Part shown: one piece after another, positions 5,143-5,173 of the stretch | How the letters are laid out: each line of letters starts with the position of its first letter | Position numbering within the stretch: the first letter of the stretch is position 1 | Notes under the pieces: generated by a model | The model's database searches: none | Seen by the model: the letters and a program-made list of their open reading frames with translations, nothing else | What the model was told of the DNA's origin: nothing | From: Propionibacteriaceae bacterium | Lineage (GTDB): Bacteria > Actinomycetota > Actinomycetes > Propionibacteriales > Propionibacteriaceae | Assembly: GCA_031262845.1 (NCBI GenBank) | Contig: JAISGZ010000126.1 | Coordinates: 1 to 5,173, forward strand | Direction of reading: 5' to 3' | DNA: 5,173 bases | Translations under genes and position numbers: made by a program

Positions 5143-5173
5143 ACTGAGCGTTCCTTGGCCTGACCGTTCCCTT
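5128..5173 (+). repeat. Three-copy imperfect 16-base-period repeat at the end of map, running to the window edge
   Basis: The core CTGA(c/g)(c/t)GTTCC(c/t)T occurs at 5128, 5144 and 5160, exactly 16 bases apart. The first copy covers the last codons and stop of map; the third touches the window edge, so the array may continue. The intervening three bases differ. No hairpin or T tract marks a terminator here. Confidence 0.5.

Noticed and set aside
1..5173. CRISPR array, insertion sequence, toxin-antitoxin or defence system
   Set aside because: No repeat-spacer pattern, transposase, terminal inverted repeats or defence-type protein was found; every long credible frame is a recognisable housekeeping family.

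Overview
The window looks like ordinary chromosomal housekeeping DNA from a high-GC Gram-positive bacterium (Actinomycetota). Three protein families point there. The glutamine synthetase matches the mycobacterial GlnA2 type. The methionine aminopeptidase carries the actinobacterial MapB-type N-terminal extension. The small sterol-carrier-like protein resembles a family I know mainly from actinobacteria (Rv0807-like). Base composition is GC-rich, roughly 60% by eye, but not extreme. A family-level placement such as Propionibacteriaceae is possible but is only a guess.

Layout, left to right: (1) the 3' end of a + strand CoA-disulfide-reductase-like flavoprotein with a C-terminal rhodanese domain (to 451); (2) a convergent spacer of about 200 bases (452-653) that contains no gene but is rich in inverted repeats, including a likely terminator hairpin; (3) an Xaa-Pro aminopeptidase on the - strand (654-2168); (4) a divergent intergenic region (2169-2416) with an inverted-repeat structure in the aminopeptidase leader and a probable leaderless promoter for the next gene; (5) a small SCP-family protein on + (2417-2851); (6) a 25-base convergent gap with no visible terminator; (7) glnA2-type glutamine synthetase on - (2877-4211); (8) an 82-base divergent promoter region (4212-4293) with a perfect 6-bp inverted repeat; (9) type I methionine aminopeptidase on + (4294-5142); (10) a short 16-base-period repeat that runs off the right edge.

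Gene orientation alternates strictly (+ - + - +), so no two complete genes here form an operon. Functionally the set is nitrogen assimilation (glutamine synthetase), protein N-terminal processing and peptide turnover (two M24-fold metallopeptidases), thiol/sulfane-sulfur chemistry (flavoprotein-rhodanese) and one protein of unknown function. I see no evidence of a new multi-gene system, mobile element, CRISPR array, tRNA or rRNA. The more interesting signals are non-coding: two genes with no Shine-Dalgarno but a TAnnnT hexamer exactly 7 bases before the start codon, the nested inverted repeats at 516-622, the folded aminopeptidase leader, and the short repeat shared by two gene ends.
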